From Candidatus Zipacnadia bacterium (GTDB lineage Bacteria > Armatimonadota > UBA5377 > JALGUK01), in NCBI GenBank assembly GCA_029820875.1, contig JALGUK010000051.1, positions 1 to 15,879 on the forward strand: DNA of 15,879 nt. The letters run 5' to 3'. A program made the translations under genes and the position numbers. Positions 1 through 7,375 of the stretch are shown here, piece by piece. Below the pieces are notes generated by a model that did not search any database, was not told the DNA's origin, and was given only the letters and a program-made list of their open reading frames with translations. Positions within the stretch are counted from its first letter, which is position 1. Each line of letters opens with the position of its first letter.

Positions 1-74
1 CCTCCGGAGTCTGCAAGCTGGGTGAACGGGATGCCGCCTGGAGACAGGGGCTGAAAAAGGGGGTTCCACACTAA
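1..74 (+). CDS. 3' end of an upstream reading frame (partial)
   Basis: The third forward frame is open from the window edge to a TAA at 72-74 and encodes about 23 residues ending LKKGVPH. The stop lies just before the Shine-Dalgarno of the binding-protein gene, so this could be the end of the preceding gene in a transport operon. It is too short to identify, and the first frame, which ends TGA at 52-54, is also open. This is a guess based on spacing and frame only. Confidence 0.3.
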   Translation, partial: SGVCKLGERDAAWRQGLKKGVPH

Positions 75-80
75 GGAGGT
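73..80 (+). promoter_or_regulatory. Shine-Dalgarno that sets the start of the binding-protein gene
   Basis: AAGGAGGT lies directly against an ATG at 81 and six bases before an in-frame ATG at 87. The spacing favours 87 as the true start, removing two residues from the longest frame. Confidence 0.75.
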
Positions 81-86
81 ATGGAC

Positions 87-1418
87 ATGAACCGATTAAA
101 GCGAATTCTTCTCCTGGCACTCACTGCGCTGCTGGTGGGTAGTGCAGGGTATTTGGGAGGCTGTCGCCCGGCGCCCCAAGGCGAGGGCGGCGCCCCGACT
201 GCCAAAGGCAAGACAGAGCTTTCGTTTTTTGTGTATATTCCTGCCGAACGGGTGCAACTGTTCAAGGACATCGTCAGCGAATTCGAAAGGCGCAACTCCG
301 ATATCACCGTCCGGCTGGACGGTATCGGGGGAGAACAGCTCATGCAGAAACTGCAAACGCGCTTTGCAGGCAACGCTGCGCCGGACGTGTGCATGATTGA
401 CGGCAACTACTACGCCGCCTTCGCCGGGCGTGGCTTGTTGATGGACCTCACAGAGAAGGCTAAGGCAGACCCTGATGTCAACCTTGACGACTACTACCCT
501 GCACTTGTTGATGTCTGCCGGTACAATGGGAGGCTCTACGGGTTGCCCCGTATTACAAGTTGTGGCGGCATGATTTACAACCAGGACCTGTTCGACGCCG
601 CAGGCATCGGCTACCCGGATTGGGATTGGACCTGGGACGACCTGCGAAAGAACGCCAAGAAGCTTACCAAAGACCTCGACGGGGACGGCATAACGGACCA
701 ATACGGGTTCGCTATCGGGTTCAACTGGGTCGGCACGCGCGAGTTCATCGTGCACAATGGGGGCACGCTGTTTACAAAGGATCGCCTTCACTGCGGTTAC
801 GGCGAACCGGCGGCGATCGAGGCGATGCAGTTCATGTTGGACCTGCACAAGGATGGCTCCGCCGTGGATGTGCGCGAGCTGGAAGGGGGCTCAATCGAGA
901 GCCTCTTCCAGAGCGGTAAACTGGCGATGTTTTACGGTAGTACCGCCTCCATGGCGGCCCTGACCGGACTTGATTTCCGATGGAGCGTCGCTCCGTATCC
1001 GAAGAAGAAGAACCGTAAGACGCTCTCGGGCACAAATATCTTCAGTATCGCCGCCGCAACTCGACACCCTGACGAAGCATGGAAATTCGTCAAGTTTTTC
1101 TGCGGCGCATGGAGCCAGGAGCAGGAGGCGCAACGGACGGGACGGATGCCCGGTTTAATCCCCGTCGCTGAAAGCGACGTATTTCTCGACCCGAAAAGCG
1201 ACCAGTATGAGACCCGCAAGGTGTGGACTCAGATCGCCAAGGACGCCATACCCATCGAGACCGGTATCCCGAACGCTAACGAGGTGTTCGACGCAATTGA
1301 CGCGCGGCTGGACAAGGTCTGGACGGGCCAAATGACTCTCAAAGCGGCAGCCCAGGAAATCACCAAGGTTGTTGACCAGTTGCTGCTCGAGGGCCGAAAG
1401 GAATTGGAAAAGTCGTAG
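87..1418 (+). CDS. ABC transporter extracellular solute (sugar)-binding lipoprotein, family 1
   Basis: This is a periplasmic or surface-tethered binding protein that would capture a sugar or oligosaccharide and deliver it to an ABC permease. It is 443 residues from the ATG at 87, a usual length for the family. A basic, hydrophobic leader ends in the lipobox LGGC, with the lipidated cysteine at residue 26. The mature part follows the family 1 pattern: TELSFFVY as the first strand, FKDIVSEFERRN, APDVCMIDG, YNGRLYGLP and MIYNQDLFDAAGI. An acidic calcium-loop-like stretch, DLDGDGITDQYG, at residues 196-207 is common in this family. The substrate cannot be read from the sequence. No permease or ATPase gene follows, because a convergent gene begins 8 bases later, so any partners must lie upstream of the window or elsewhere. 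Confidence 0.92.
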   Translation: MNRLKRILLLALTALLVGSAGYLGGCRPAPQGEGGAPTAKGKTELSFFVYIPAERVQLFKDIVSEFERRNSDITVRLDGIGGEQLMQKLQTRFAGNAAPDVCMIDGNYYAAFAGRGLLMDLTEKAKADPDVNLDDYYPALVDVCRYNGRLYGLPRITSCGGMIYNQDLFDAAGIGYPDWDWTWDDLRKNAKKLTKDLDGDGITDQYGFAIGFNWVGTREFIVHNGGTLFTKDRLHCGYGEPAAIEAMQFMLDLHKDGSAVDVRELEGGSIESLFQSGKLAMFYGSTASMAALTGLDFRWSVAPYPKKKNRKTLSGTNIFSIAAATRHPDEAWKFVKFFCGAWSQEQEAQRTGRMPGLIPVAESDVFLDPKSDQYETRKVWTQIAKDAIPIETGIPNANEVFDAIDARLDKVWTGQMTLKAAAQEITKVVDQLLLEGRKELEKS

Positions 1419-1426
1419 GCACGGCT

Positions 1427-3025
1427 TTAGGGCCCGTACTGCTCGACTTGTTTGGCGGTTTCCCCTTCGAACTGCACAAAGTTCTTGCGGAAAGCCTCTA
1501 CCAGCTTCTGGGCATGAGCGTCATAGCTGGCGGGGTCACCCCAATGGTTGCGCGGTTGTAGTATGGCGTCGTCCACGCCCGGGCAAGTCTGTGGGATGTT
1601 GAGGTGGAATACCGGGTCCGGCTTCATCGGCATCCTGACAAGCTCTCCGGAAAGGATGGCGTGCAAAATAGCGCGCGTGTGGGCAATGTCAATGCGGTGT
1701 CCGACGCCATAAGGCCCGCCGACCCACCCGGTATTGACCAGCCAGCAATCCACGTTGTGCTTGCGGATTCTCTGCCCGAGCAACTTTGCATAAACCGACG
1801 GCCGCCGCGCCATGAAGGGCGCACCGAAGCATGCACTGAAGGTGGCCTCCGGTTCCACGATATGCCGCTCCGTGCCAGCCACCTTCGCTGTGTACCCTGA
1901 CAGGAAGTGGTAAAGCGCCTGCTCTGGGGTCAGGCACGACACCGGCGGCATCACTCCGAATGCGTCGCAAGTGAGCATTATGATGTTCTTGGGATGGTCC
2001 GCAAGACCATTCGCAACGGAATTGGGGATGTAGCTGATTGGGTAAGCCGCCCTTGTATTCTCCGTCAGTGAGTTATCGTTGAGGTCCAAGCGCCGGGTGA
2101 TTCGATCAATAGCGACGTTTTCAAGGACCGTTCCGAATCGCCGGGTACACTCATAAATGGCCGGTTCAGCCTCCGGAGAGAGCCGAATGACCTTGGCATA
2201 GCAACCACCCTCGAAGTTGAAGATGCCCTCATCGCACCAGCCATGCTCGTCGTCACCGACCAGCCTTCGCTTGGGGTCCGCCGAGAGGGTGGTTTTGCCT
2301 GTCCCCGAGAGGCCGAAGAAGAGGGCGGTGTCACCATCGTGCCCCACATTCGCCGAGCAGTGCATCGAGAGCACGCCTTGACCCGGGAGCAGATAGTTGA
2401 GGATTGTAAATACAGCTTTCTTGATCTCACCGCCGTAGCTTGTCCCTCCGATGAGGGCCAGCTTCTTGCCGAAGTTAATCATAATCACTGCTTCGGAGTT
2501 CGTACCGTCCTCATCAGGCGAGGCGTGGAAGTGCGGAGCCTGGATGAGGGTGAATTCCGGTGTATATTTGGCCAACTCGGCTCGATCAATGATGCGCAGG
2601 AACATGTTGCGCGCAAACAGATTATGCCATGCGGTTTCGGTGATGACCCGAATAGGCACCTGGTATTTGGGGTGTGCGCAAACCCGGCAGTCTTGCACGT
2701 AGATATCCTTGCCCTGCAGGTAGGCCAGCATTCGCTTGTGCAATATCTCGAAACGATCAGCGTCGAACGGCTGGTTGACCTCACTCCACCAAATGTGCTC
2801 CTGACTGGACGGCTCGCGCACGATGAACTTGTCACGCGGCGAGCGGCCCGTGTGATGTCCGGTTCGCACGCATAGCGGCCCCAGATGCGCGATTAACCCT
2901 TCCCGCCGGCGAACTGCGTGCTCGTACAATTCACCCGTGGAGGCGTTCCAGTGGATTTCACCTAAGTTCGGAAGGCCGTTGCGGGCGAGCCATTCACGTA
3001 TTTCGTCACTCGATGTTAGCGGCAT
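1427..3025 (-). CDS. pckA: phosphoenolpyruvate carboxykinase (ATP)
   Basis: This cytosolic enzyme converts oxaloacetate and ATP to phosphoenolpyruvate, CO2 and ADP, the entry step of gluconeogenesis. The 532-residue product is full length for the ATP-dependent family. Visible motifs are HTGRSPRDKF (residues 58-67, substrate-binding arginine), the PEPCK signature GGTSYGGEIKK (193-203, metal and substrate lysines), MHCSANVG (221-228), the P-loop GLSGTGKTT (238-246) and GDDEHGWCDEGIFNFEGGCY (257-276, metal site). The start is the ATG at 3025, because AAGGAG lies 8 bases upstream (3034-3039 on the forward strand). An in-frame ATG at 3082 would add 19 unrelated residues and has no such site. The gene is divergent from the QatB-like gene and convergent with the sugar-binding protein gene. 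No clear terminator is visible in the 8-base gap. Confidence 0.97.
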   Translation of the reverse strand: MPLTSSDEIREWLARNGLPNLGEIHWNASTGELYEHAVRRREGLIAHLGPLCVRTGHHTGRSPRDKFIVREPSSQEHIWWSEVNQPFDADRFEILHKRMLAYLQGKDIYVQDCRVCAHPKYQVPIRVITETAWHNLFARNMFLRIIDRAELAKYTPEFTLIQAPHFHASPDEDGTNSEAVIMINFGKKLALIGGTSYGGEIKKAVFTILNYLLPGQGVLSMHCSANVGHDGDTALFFGLSGTGKTTLSADPKRRLVGDDEHGWCDEGIFNFEGGCYAKVIRLSPEAEPAIYECTRRFGTVLENVAIDRITRRLDLNDNSLTENTRAAYPISYIPNSVANGLADHPKNIIMLTCDAFGVMPPVSCLTPEQALYHFLSGYTAKVAGTERHIVEPEATFSACFGAPFMARRPSVYAKLLGQRIRKHNVDCWLVNTGWVGGPYGVGHRIDIAHTRAILHAILSGELVRMPMKPDPVFHLNIPQTCPGVDDAILQPRNHWGDPASYDAHAQKLVEAFRKNFVQFEGETAKQVEQYGP

Positions 3026-3270
3026 CAGTACATCTCCTTGTATATGGCATAGTGCCGGGTTGCAATCGACGGCACCTACCATGCCACATTCTCATAGCTT
3101 ATTGCAGTTGCCTGTTCCACCATCCCTTGCTGGATTCCTTCAACACTGTGAAATCCGTCCCGCCGGGGCACCGAGTTGGCGAGTTTTTGAAAGCTTGCAC
3201 CCCAAGACGTCTCTGGAATTTGGACACGAGGTATTCGGCCCTTTGCGAAGAATCAACGACCGAAGATAGA

Positions 3271-3278
3271 GGAGGTGA
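3271..3278 (+). promoter_or_regulatory. Very strong Shine-Dalgarno of the QatB-like gene
   Basis: GGAGGTGA matches the 16S rRNA tail over eight bases, with six bases between GGAGG and the ATG at 3282. It fixes the start so that the protein begins Met-Gly-Thr-Ser. The 256-base gap shared with pckA (3026-3281) holds nothing else I can support; no convincing -35/-10 pair stood out on either strand. Confidence 0.8.
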
Positions 3279-3281
3279 GAG

Positions 3282-3941
3282 ATGGGAACATCATCTTATC
3301 AACGCTCTCCGCACAGCGAGCGGTGGGATGCTGTCAGGGAGGCGTACGACTCTCCTGAGGTACCGCCGCGAAAAGCGCTGTCCAGAATTGTGGCCGCATT
3401 TGATGCCGGATTCCGAGTAGGGCTGGGCGGACCGGCCCCGGCGCTGTGTCTGGGCATCGCCCTGCAAGCCGCCGATGAGCTGTGTAGTACCCCAGACGAA
3501 AATGCCCGTATAGCCCTTGCCGGCCGGCTCCGTGAGCGTGCCGACGCAGCTATCGAACGGGCCAAGGCGCGCTCACAATTCGGTGAGATTGCCCTTGACG
3601 CTCTTGTCCAGACAGTGATGGATGTCCAAGCAACCAATCGGCTACCCCGAGTGAGCGTCATGGAAACGTTCGTGTCCAAGTACATGGCGCGAACAGTCGC
3701 CTACGTCGCATCCAGGGACACTTCCGCGCACGTCGGGGGTCCTCGCCTTGAGGACGTTGCGGCTGTCCGGCGCTTGGTCACGGAATTGCAAGATGTCTGC
3801 GAGGCGGCGGTCAAAGACGTTCCGCTGGAGGACCTCACCCCCGAGGCCGAATTTGAGATGGGAGACATCGGCTCCGCACTCGTCGCGGCGGTTGAGCGTG
3901 CGCTTGCAGCCCTTGCCGAGGAAGAGAATAATGCCCCATAA
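3282..3941 (+). CDS. QatB-like protein with N-terminal MGTS motif
   Basis: The 219-residue protein has no signal peptide, membrane segment or recognisable catalytic motif. It opens Met-Gly-Thr-Ser, continues SYQRSP and then RWDAVREAY (residues 14-22). The rest is helical and alanine-rich, with a glycine-rich patch GLGGPAPA at 47-54 and an acidic C-terminus. As I recall the family, QatB proteins of the Qat defence system (QatA ATPase, QatB, QatC QueC-like enzyme, QatD TatD-like nuclease) begin with this GTS motif and sit directly before QatC, as here. Glycine at position 2 means methionine aminopeptidase should expose it. The stop codon overlaps the start of the QueC-like gene by 11 bases, so the two are almost certainly translationally coupled. 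The family call rests on the N-terminus and the partner. The role, probably substrate or scaffold of the partner enzyme, is inference. Confidence 0.68.
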   Translation: MGTSSYQRSPHSERWDAVREAYDSPEVPPRKALSRIVAAFDAGFRVGLGGPAPALCLGIALQAADELCSTPDENARIALAGRLRERADAAIERAKARSQFGEIALDALVQTVMDVQATNRLPRVSVMETFVSKYMARTVAYVASRDTSAHVGGPRLEDVAAVRRLVTELQDVCEAAVKDVPLEDLTPEAEFEMGDIGSALVAAVERALAALAEEENNAP

Positions 3942-5307
3942 AGTGCTCGCCGCTACCGGTTTGCCCGTGCAGGCGTTCCAACAACATCGTCTGTCCAGTC
4001 GGTCGGACCTTACAATCGAGTTCCATTCGCCCAGGCGTAATGTCACACTCGACCTGGAGGCCTTCGAGCGAGAAATCGGCGTTTCAGTCGGCCCGCTTGC
4101 GAGCGATTTAGTCGAGCTGGCTGCAGTCGTGCTGATGGCGGACTTAGCCTGCCGGCGAGGGCGCAACGAACACTGGACGCGGCAGTTTGAAATACTCGTG
4201 CCGATGCGGCAACCGGATGCCTGGGAGGCCCAGCGGCCGCACATCGAGGCTATGCTGGGCTTCCTGACGGGGGACAACATCCGCCTGACTTTCGTTGCCA
4301 GAGACAGCACAAACAACAAGCCGTCTACCATCGTTCGGACATCACTTGCGCCACCGGATTGCATCGCGTTGCTTTCCGGAGGGCTTGACTCGCTGGCTGG
4401 CGCTCTCTTGCTTCTTGCGGCCGGCCGGCGGCCCCTGTTTGTAATGCACCGGGACCTCAACCCGCGGGTCGCCGCCGCCCAGCGGCACGTTATATCCATT
4501 GTCAACGCACGCGGCGCCTCAGGAGTCGCGCGGATATCTCTTCATCCGTCCGGGGTTCACCGGCCGCGTCACCCTTTTCCGCGCGACGGCGAGCGGGAAC
4601 CCTCGCAGCGGTCACGCTCATTTTTCTTTCTCGCAGCCGCGGTCGCGGCGGCGGAGGCTCTCGGTTTACGGGAAATCTTTCTGTTCGAGAACGGCATCAT
4701 CGCCCGTAATATCCCACTCTCACCCGCTCGAATCGGCTCCCTGTCCACCCGCACCACCCATCCGCGCTTTGTCCAGGCATTCAGCAATCTCGCGAACGGG
4801 CTGTTCGGCGGTACGTGGACCATAGCTAACCCGTTTCTGTCCCGGACCAAAGGGGAGATTGTCGCGCAGGTGCTCGCGCCTGAACTATCGCCGGGAGACC
4901 TGCGCGCAACCGTCTCGTGTTGGCAGGCTGGACGGGCGGCTCGACCATGCGGAGGCTGTGTTCCGTGTATTCTAAGACGGCTGGCCTTCGTGCAGGCAGG
5001 AGTCGGGGACGAGGCGACCATGCAGGATATCCTCGCAGAGCCGTTGGCTTACAAACACACGGAGGCTTTCGGCAATCTTGTGGATATTCTATGGCTGTGC
5101 GCACAAGTACGCGAGGGGACCAAAACCGACCTGGTATGTGCATTCCCAGCGTTGGTCAATGACGCGGGCGGCATCGGGGACACAATCGCCCTCCTACGCC
5201 GCTTCGGCGCAGAGGTCGACAGCGTGCTTGCTCAGCATTTTAAGGCGGCCTGGAAACTATCAGGTATTGTCCAGCCCGCGAAAAGAAAAACGCCCCAGGG
5301 CAGTTGA
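3931..5307 (+). CDS. QatC-like enzyme: QueC-family PP-loop ATP pyrophosphatase with N-terminal extension
   Basis: Housekeeping QueC makes 7-cyano-7-deazaguanine (preQ0) from carboxy-deazaguanine, ammonia and ATP. This 458-residue protein is about twice QueC's usual length. The PP-loop SGGLDS is at residues 149-154, and a four-cysteine zinc site (C330, C340, C343, C346, the last three as CGGCVPC) follows the QueC pattern. The middle carries ENGIIARNIPLSP and STRTTHP, as in QueC-like enzymes. Residues 1-140 and about 360-458 have no counterpart in housekeeping QueC; the N-terminal part includes DLACRRGRNEHW. The start is the ATG at 3931, with GAGGAAGAG just upstream (3918-3926) and an 11-base overlap with the QatB-like gene. 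Upstream TTG codons in frame would only add sequence inside that gene. No queD, queE or queF is present, arguing against queuosine synthesis and for a defence or protein-modifying role. The exact reaction is unproven. Confidence 0.8.
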   Translation: MPHKVLAATGLPVQAFQQHRLSSRSDLTIEFHSPRRNVTLDLEAFEREIGVSVGPLASDLVELAAVVLMADLACRRGRNEHWTRQFEILVPMRQPDAWEAQRPHIEAMLGFLTGDNIRLTFVARDSTNNKPSTIVRTSLAPPDCIALLSGGLDSLAGALLLLAAGRRPLFVMHRDLNPRVAAAQRHVISIVNARGASGVARISLHPSGVHRPRHPFPRDGEREPSQRSRSFFFLAAAVAAAEALGLREIFLFENGIIARNIPLSPARIGSLSTRTTHPRFVQAFSNLANGLFGGTWTIANPFLSRTKGEIVAQVLAPELSPGDLRATVSCWQAGRAARPCGGCVPCILRRLAFVQAGVGDEATMQDILAEPLAYKHTEAFGNLVDILWLCAQVREGTKTDLVCAFPALVNDAGGIGDTIALLRRFGAEVDSVLAQHFKAAWKLSGIVQPAKRKTPQGS

Positions 5308-5318
5308 TCTCTGGGGCG
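5281..5318 (-). terminator. Intrinsic terminator of the cold-shock gene
   Basis: Read on the minus strand, an 8-bp G+C-rich stem (CGCCCCAG pairing with CTGGGGCG, forward 5291-5298 and 5311-5318) has a 12-base loop and is followed by TTTTTCTTTT. It begins 25 bases after the cold-shock stop codon. It overlaps the last codons of the convergent QueC-like gene, whose lysine-rich end (KRK) is encoded by the complement of the T-tract. On the forward strand there is no T-run after the stem, so it is probably one-directional. Confidence 0.85.
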
Positions 5319-5343
5319 GGCGAATACCGGTCAGGCCGTCATC

Positions 5344-5589
5344 CTACCAGGCTTGTTCCTCAGTACCGGTGTTGCTGCTCGGCGCGTCCTCGGTCACGAC
5401 GACATTCGCCGCACGAGGCCCCTTCGCATCTTGCTCGATGTCGAACTGGACCAACTGGCCCTCGTGGAGGGTTCGGAAACCTTCGCCGGCGATGCCCGTG
5501 TAATGCACGAAGACGTCCTCGCCGCCCTCCTGCTCAATGAAGCCGTAGCCTTTGGCATCATTGAACCACTTTACTCTGCCCGTTGCCAC
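5344..5589 (-). CDS. csp: cold-shock domain protein (CspA family)
   Basis: This small single-stranded RNA/DNA-binding OB-fold protein acts as an RNA chaperone in the cytoplasm. The 81-residue product has both nucleic-acid-binding motifs: RNP1-type KGYGFI in a [10 protein letters not shown] context, and RNP2-type DVFVHY. It also has the typical end of the fold, GPRAANVVV. About 12 extra residues ([19 protein letters not shown] acidic tail) extend beyond the usual 67-70. The start is taken as the GTG at 5589 (Val-Ala-Thr-Gly-Arg-Val-Lys-Trp), preceded by GGTGAGG at good distance. Longer frames upstream show no homology. The gene has its own promoter, a leader of about 165 bases and an intrinsic terminator, so it is monocistronic. 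Confidence 0.95.
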   Translation of the reverse strand: MATGRVKWFNDAKGYGFIEQEGGEDVFVHYTGIAGEGFRTLHEGQLVQFDIEQDAKGPRAANVVVTEDAPSSNTGTEEQAW

Positions 5590-5762
5590 TTGGAACCTCA
5601 CCTTTTGAAAGAAGATTTGACTGTCCAGTACGTGCAAGTGCCACAGGGAGGCTCCTTGAGGCGACTTACAAACGCCGGGACCAGTCACGTGAGCCCTCAG
5701 GCTTACCGAGCACCCCACTGTAACCGAGAGCCGGATGCGGCAAACCCTTTTGGACTATGTAA

Positions 5763-5791
5763 CATGTAACAGAAATTGCGTCGCCTGTCAA
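5763..5791 (-). promoter_or_regulatory. Candidate sigma-70-type promoter of the cold-shock gene
   Basis: On the minus strand a perfect TTGACA (forward 5786-5791) is followed after exactly 17 bases by TACATG (forward 5763-5768). That is a weak -10 element, matching the consensus at three of six positions. Transcription would begin near 5755, giving an untranslated leader of about 165 bases before the GTG. Long leaders are typical of cold-shock mRNAs, where they act as temperature-responsive structures. No CspA-type cold box could be confirmed by eye. Confidence 0.5.
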
Positions 5792-5832
5792 GATATACGT
5801 GAGCAAAACCATCCCCCACAATGTGTCACGGC

Positions 5833-6981
5833 TCACTCTTTTTCGGTGATTTCCCCTTTGACAAGCGCCGCATAGAAGTCGTCCAATGACAGTGTCTCGC
5901 TTGCTTCGAGAATGTCGGGCCGGTGCGGCGTATGCCCTCCGGCACCGACACCGACAGTGACGCGGCCGTATGTCTCATCGCCCACCTGCCGCCCGAACCC
6001 GTCCACGAGTCTGACCGAGCCGGCCGGGAATTCGAGTGACACCTGGTGCGCGGGGTCCATCGGGCAATGAAGGCCTTCCCAATAGTTGGCGCAGTATCGG
6101 CCGTTCTTATTCTTGAAGATGAACAACCGAATGTGCTCCGGCATCTTAACATTGCCCACAACAAGCTCGGAGTTGACCCACATCGGGCCGCAATCGCGGA
6201 TGATAAGGTCCCACCGCCGCTTAATAGGCTCGGCGAGACCGAACGCGCGGCCCATCTGGATAGGATACGTCGCCGCGCAGCCGCACCAGTCGCCGCCCCA
6301 GGCTACAAACTCGACGTTTTTGGGGTTGAAAGTGTATCCGTTTGCGTTAAGCTTCCGAATCAGGTCGGTTGCCCATGCCTTGGAGCGTTCCCACGCCGCG
6401 AACTCATGCTCGAAGGCCGCATCGTCCACGAATGCGGCTCGAACCTTCTCCGCCCGCCGCCTATCTTCTTGCAGTTCGGCTGCGAAATCGGGTCCGAGAG
6501 CCTTCATGAACCGGTCGCGATTGTAGTCAAACTCGCACACGACGCACCGCGGCCCAAGCCGCTCACGCGCATACGCGATCATTTCGTTGTTCTGCGGGTT
6601 GCCCGACGGCACTATCATAAGGCCCTCGTCGTCCTTGATATTCCGGATGGTCTGGTAAATACGCAACCGGAACTCGAAGTCGAGCCGGTGACACAGCGCA
6701 CATCTGCCCGGCCATAACTCCCATCGCGGCTCCTGCCGCCTGGGGTCGTCCTCCGTGACGCCAACCCAGTCGAGACCGTGAATCGAGAGGTATATCCTCC
6801 GGAGGGGCACCAGGCCGTCGGCGCCGGTCGCCGCCATGTTGTTATCTGCTTGCACCGCTGTCTGGCTGCAAATGGCTGAAACGGCAACGCTGACGGCCAG
6901 CAATATGCTCATGGCCGTCCCCTCCAATCCAATAAGCTCTTTGCTGAACGCTCGCCGTGTCAAGTCTGATATTCCATTCAT
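5833..6981 (-). CDS. exported protein of unknown function, possible Tat signal
   Basis: I do not recognise this family. From the ATG at 6981 the product is 382 residues. Its N-terminus combines TRRAFSK, close to the twin-arginine (Tat) consensus S/T-R-R-x-F-L-K, with a later hydrophobic stretch (SILLAVSVAVSAI) and a likely signal peptidase site after AVQA. AAGGAGG stands 11 bases upstream (forward 6993-6999). An alternative ATG at 6912 has GGAGG 8 bases upstream (forward 6921-6925) and would give 359 residues with an ordinary Sec signal. The mature part is rich in Trp, Arg and Cys, including CALC, DWCGC and CVVCEFDYNRDRF. The cysteines could form disulfides or bind a metal, but no known catalytic motif is visible. 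The gene appears to stand alone, divergent from the histidine kinase gene. Confidence 0.75.
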   Translation of the reverse strand: MNGISDLTRRAFSKELIGLEGTAMSILLAVSVAVSAICSQTAVQADNNMAATGADGLVPLRRIYLSIHGLDWVGVTEDDPRRQEPRWELWPGRCALCHRLDFEFRLRIYQTIRNIKDDEGLMIVPSGNPQNNEMIAYARERLGPRCVVCEFDYNRDRFMKALGPDFAAELQEDRRRAEKVRAAFVDDAAFEHEFAAWERSKAWATDLIRKLNANGYTFNPKNVEFVAWGGDWCGCAATYPIQMGRAFGLAEPIKRRWDLIIRDCGPMWVNSELVVGNVKMPEHIRLFIFKNKNGRYCANYWEGLHCPMDPAHQVSLEFPAGSVRLVDGFGRQVGDETYGRVTVGVGAGGHTPHRPDILEASETLSLDDFYAALVKGEITEKE

Positions 6982-7375
6982 TCCCGCGTGTTCCTCCTTG
7001 TGGCCTCGGGACCGGACACATCAAAAAGAATAGCGCTCAAACCGAACCATTCTTCAGTTTTGTGCAAACAACCAAGGGAGATTGTCTCAATTCTGTATTG
7101 TTTGGCGGGGTCAATCTGAGGGCCTCGTCGGTTTGCCAAGAGATTGACAATTCGTCTCGCCGTGTGATATATGGTACTTATGTGTCAAGAGGGGCAATCG
7201 CATTACGGCAACGCTGTTCACAATACACGGGGAAGCAGGCACCGACGTTCGGCGCCTTTCACAAAGCAGTGATGGCCTCGTCCACGTCGCTACCCTGCTA
7301 TGTGCCCCCCAAGGCTCGCACCGGCTGGAGACCGGCCGTGCCCAGATACCCTTAGGGCTCCTGGAGACATCAAAG
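6982..7375. other. Divergent intergenic region between the exported protein and the GAF kinase
   Basis: About 390 bases hold no gene I can support. The left end carries the Shine-Dalgarno of the minus-strand gene and the right end carries GGAG (7363-7366) before the TTG start of the kinase. The middle contains one candidate promoter, listed separately. Short open frames on both strands lack ribosome-binding sites and homology. Confidence 0.6.
7144..7173 (+). promoter_or_regulatory. Candidate sigma-70-type promoter of the kinase cluster
   Basis: A perfect TTGACA at 7144-7149 is followed after 18 bases by TATATG at 7168-7173. This would start transcription near 7180 and leave a leader of roughly 195 bases before the TTG at 7376. 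The assignment rests on sequence match alone. Confidence 0.45.

Noticed and set aside
96..848. 250-residue open frame on the minus strand across the sugar-binding protein gene
   Set aside because: It lies antisense to a clear lipoprotein gene, has no signal, motif or ribosome-binding site, and is explained by G+C-rich codon bias.
3642..4505. 287-residue open frame on the minus strand across the QatB/QatC-like genes
   Set aside because: It is low-complexity and Arg/Ser-rich, as shadow frames are, and antisense to two genes with overlapping start and stop and strong ribosome-binding sites.
3931..5307. Plain queuosine-pathway QueC
   Set aside because: Double length, no queD/E/F neighbours and tight coupling to an MGTS protein argue for the defence-type branch, though the core chemistry is probably shared.
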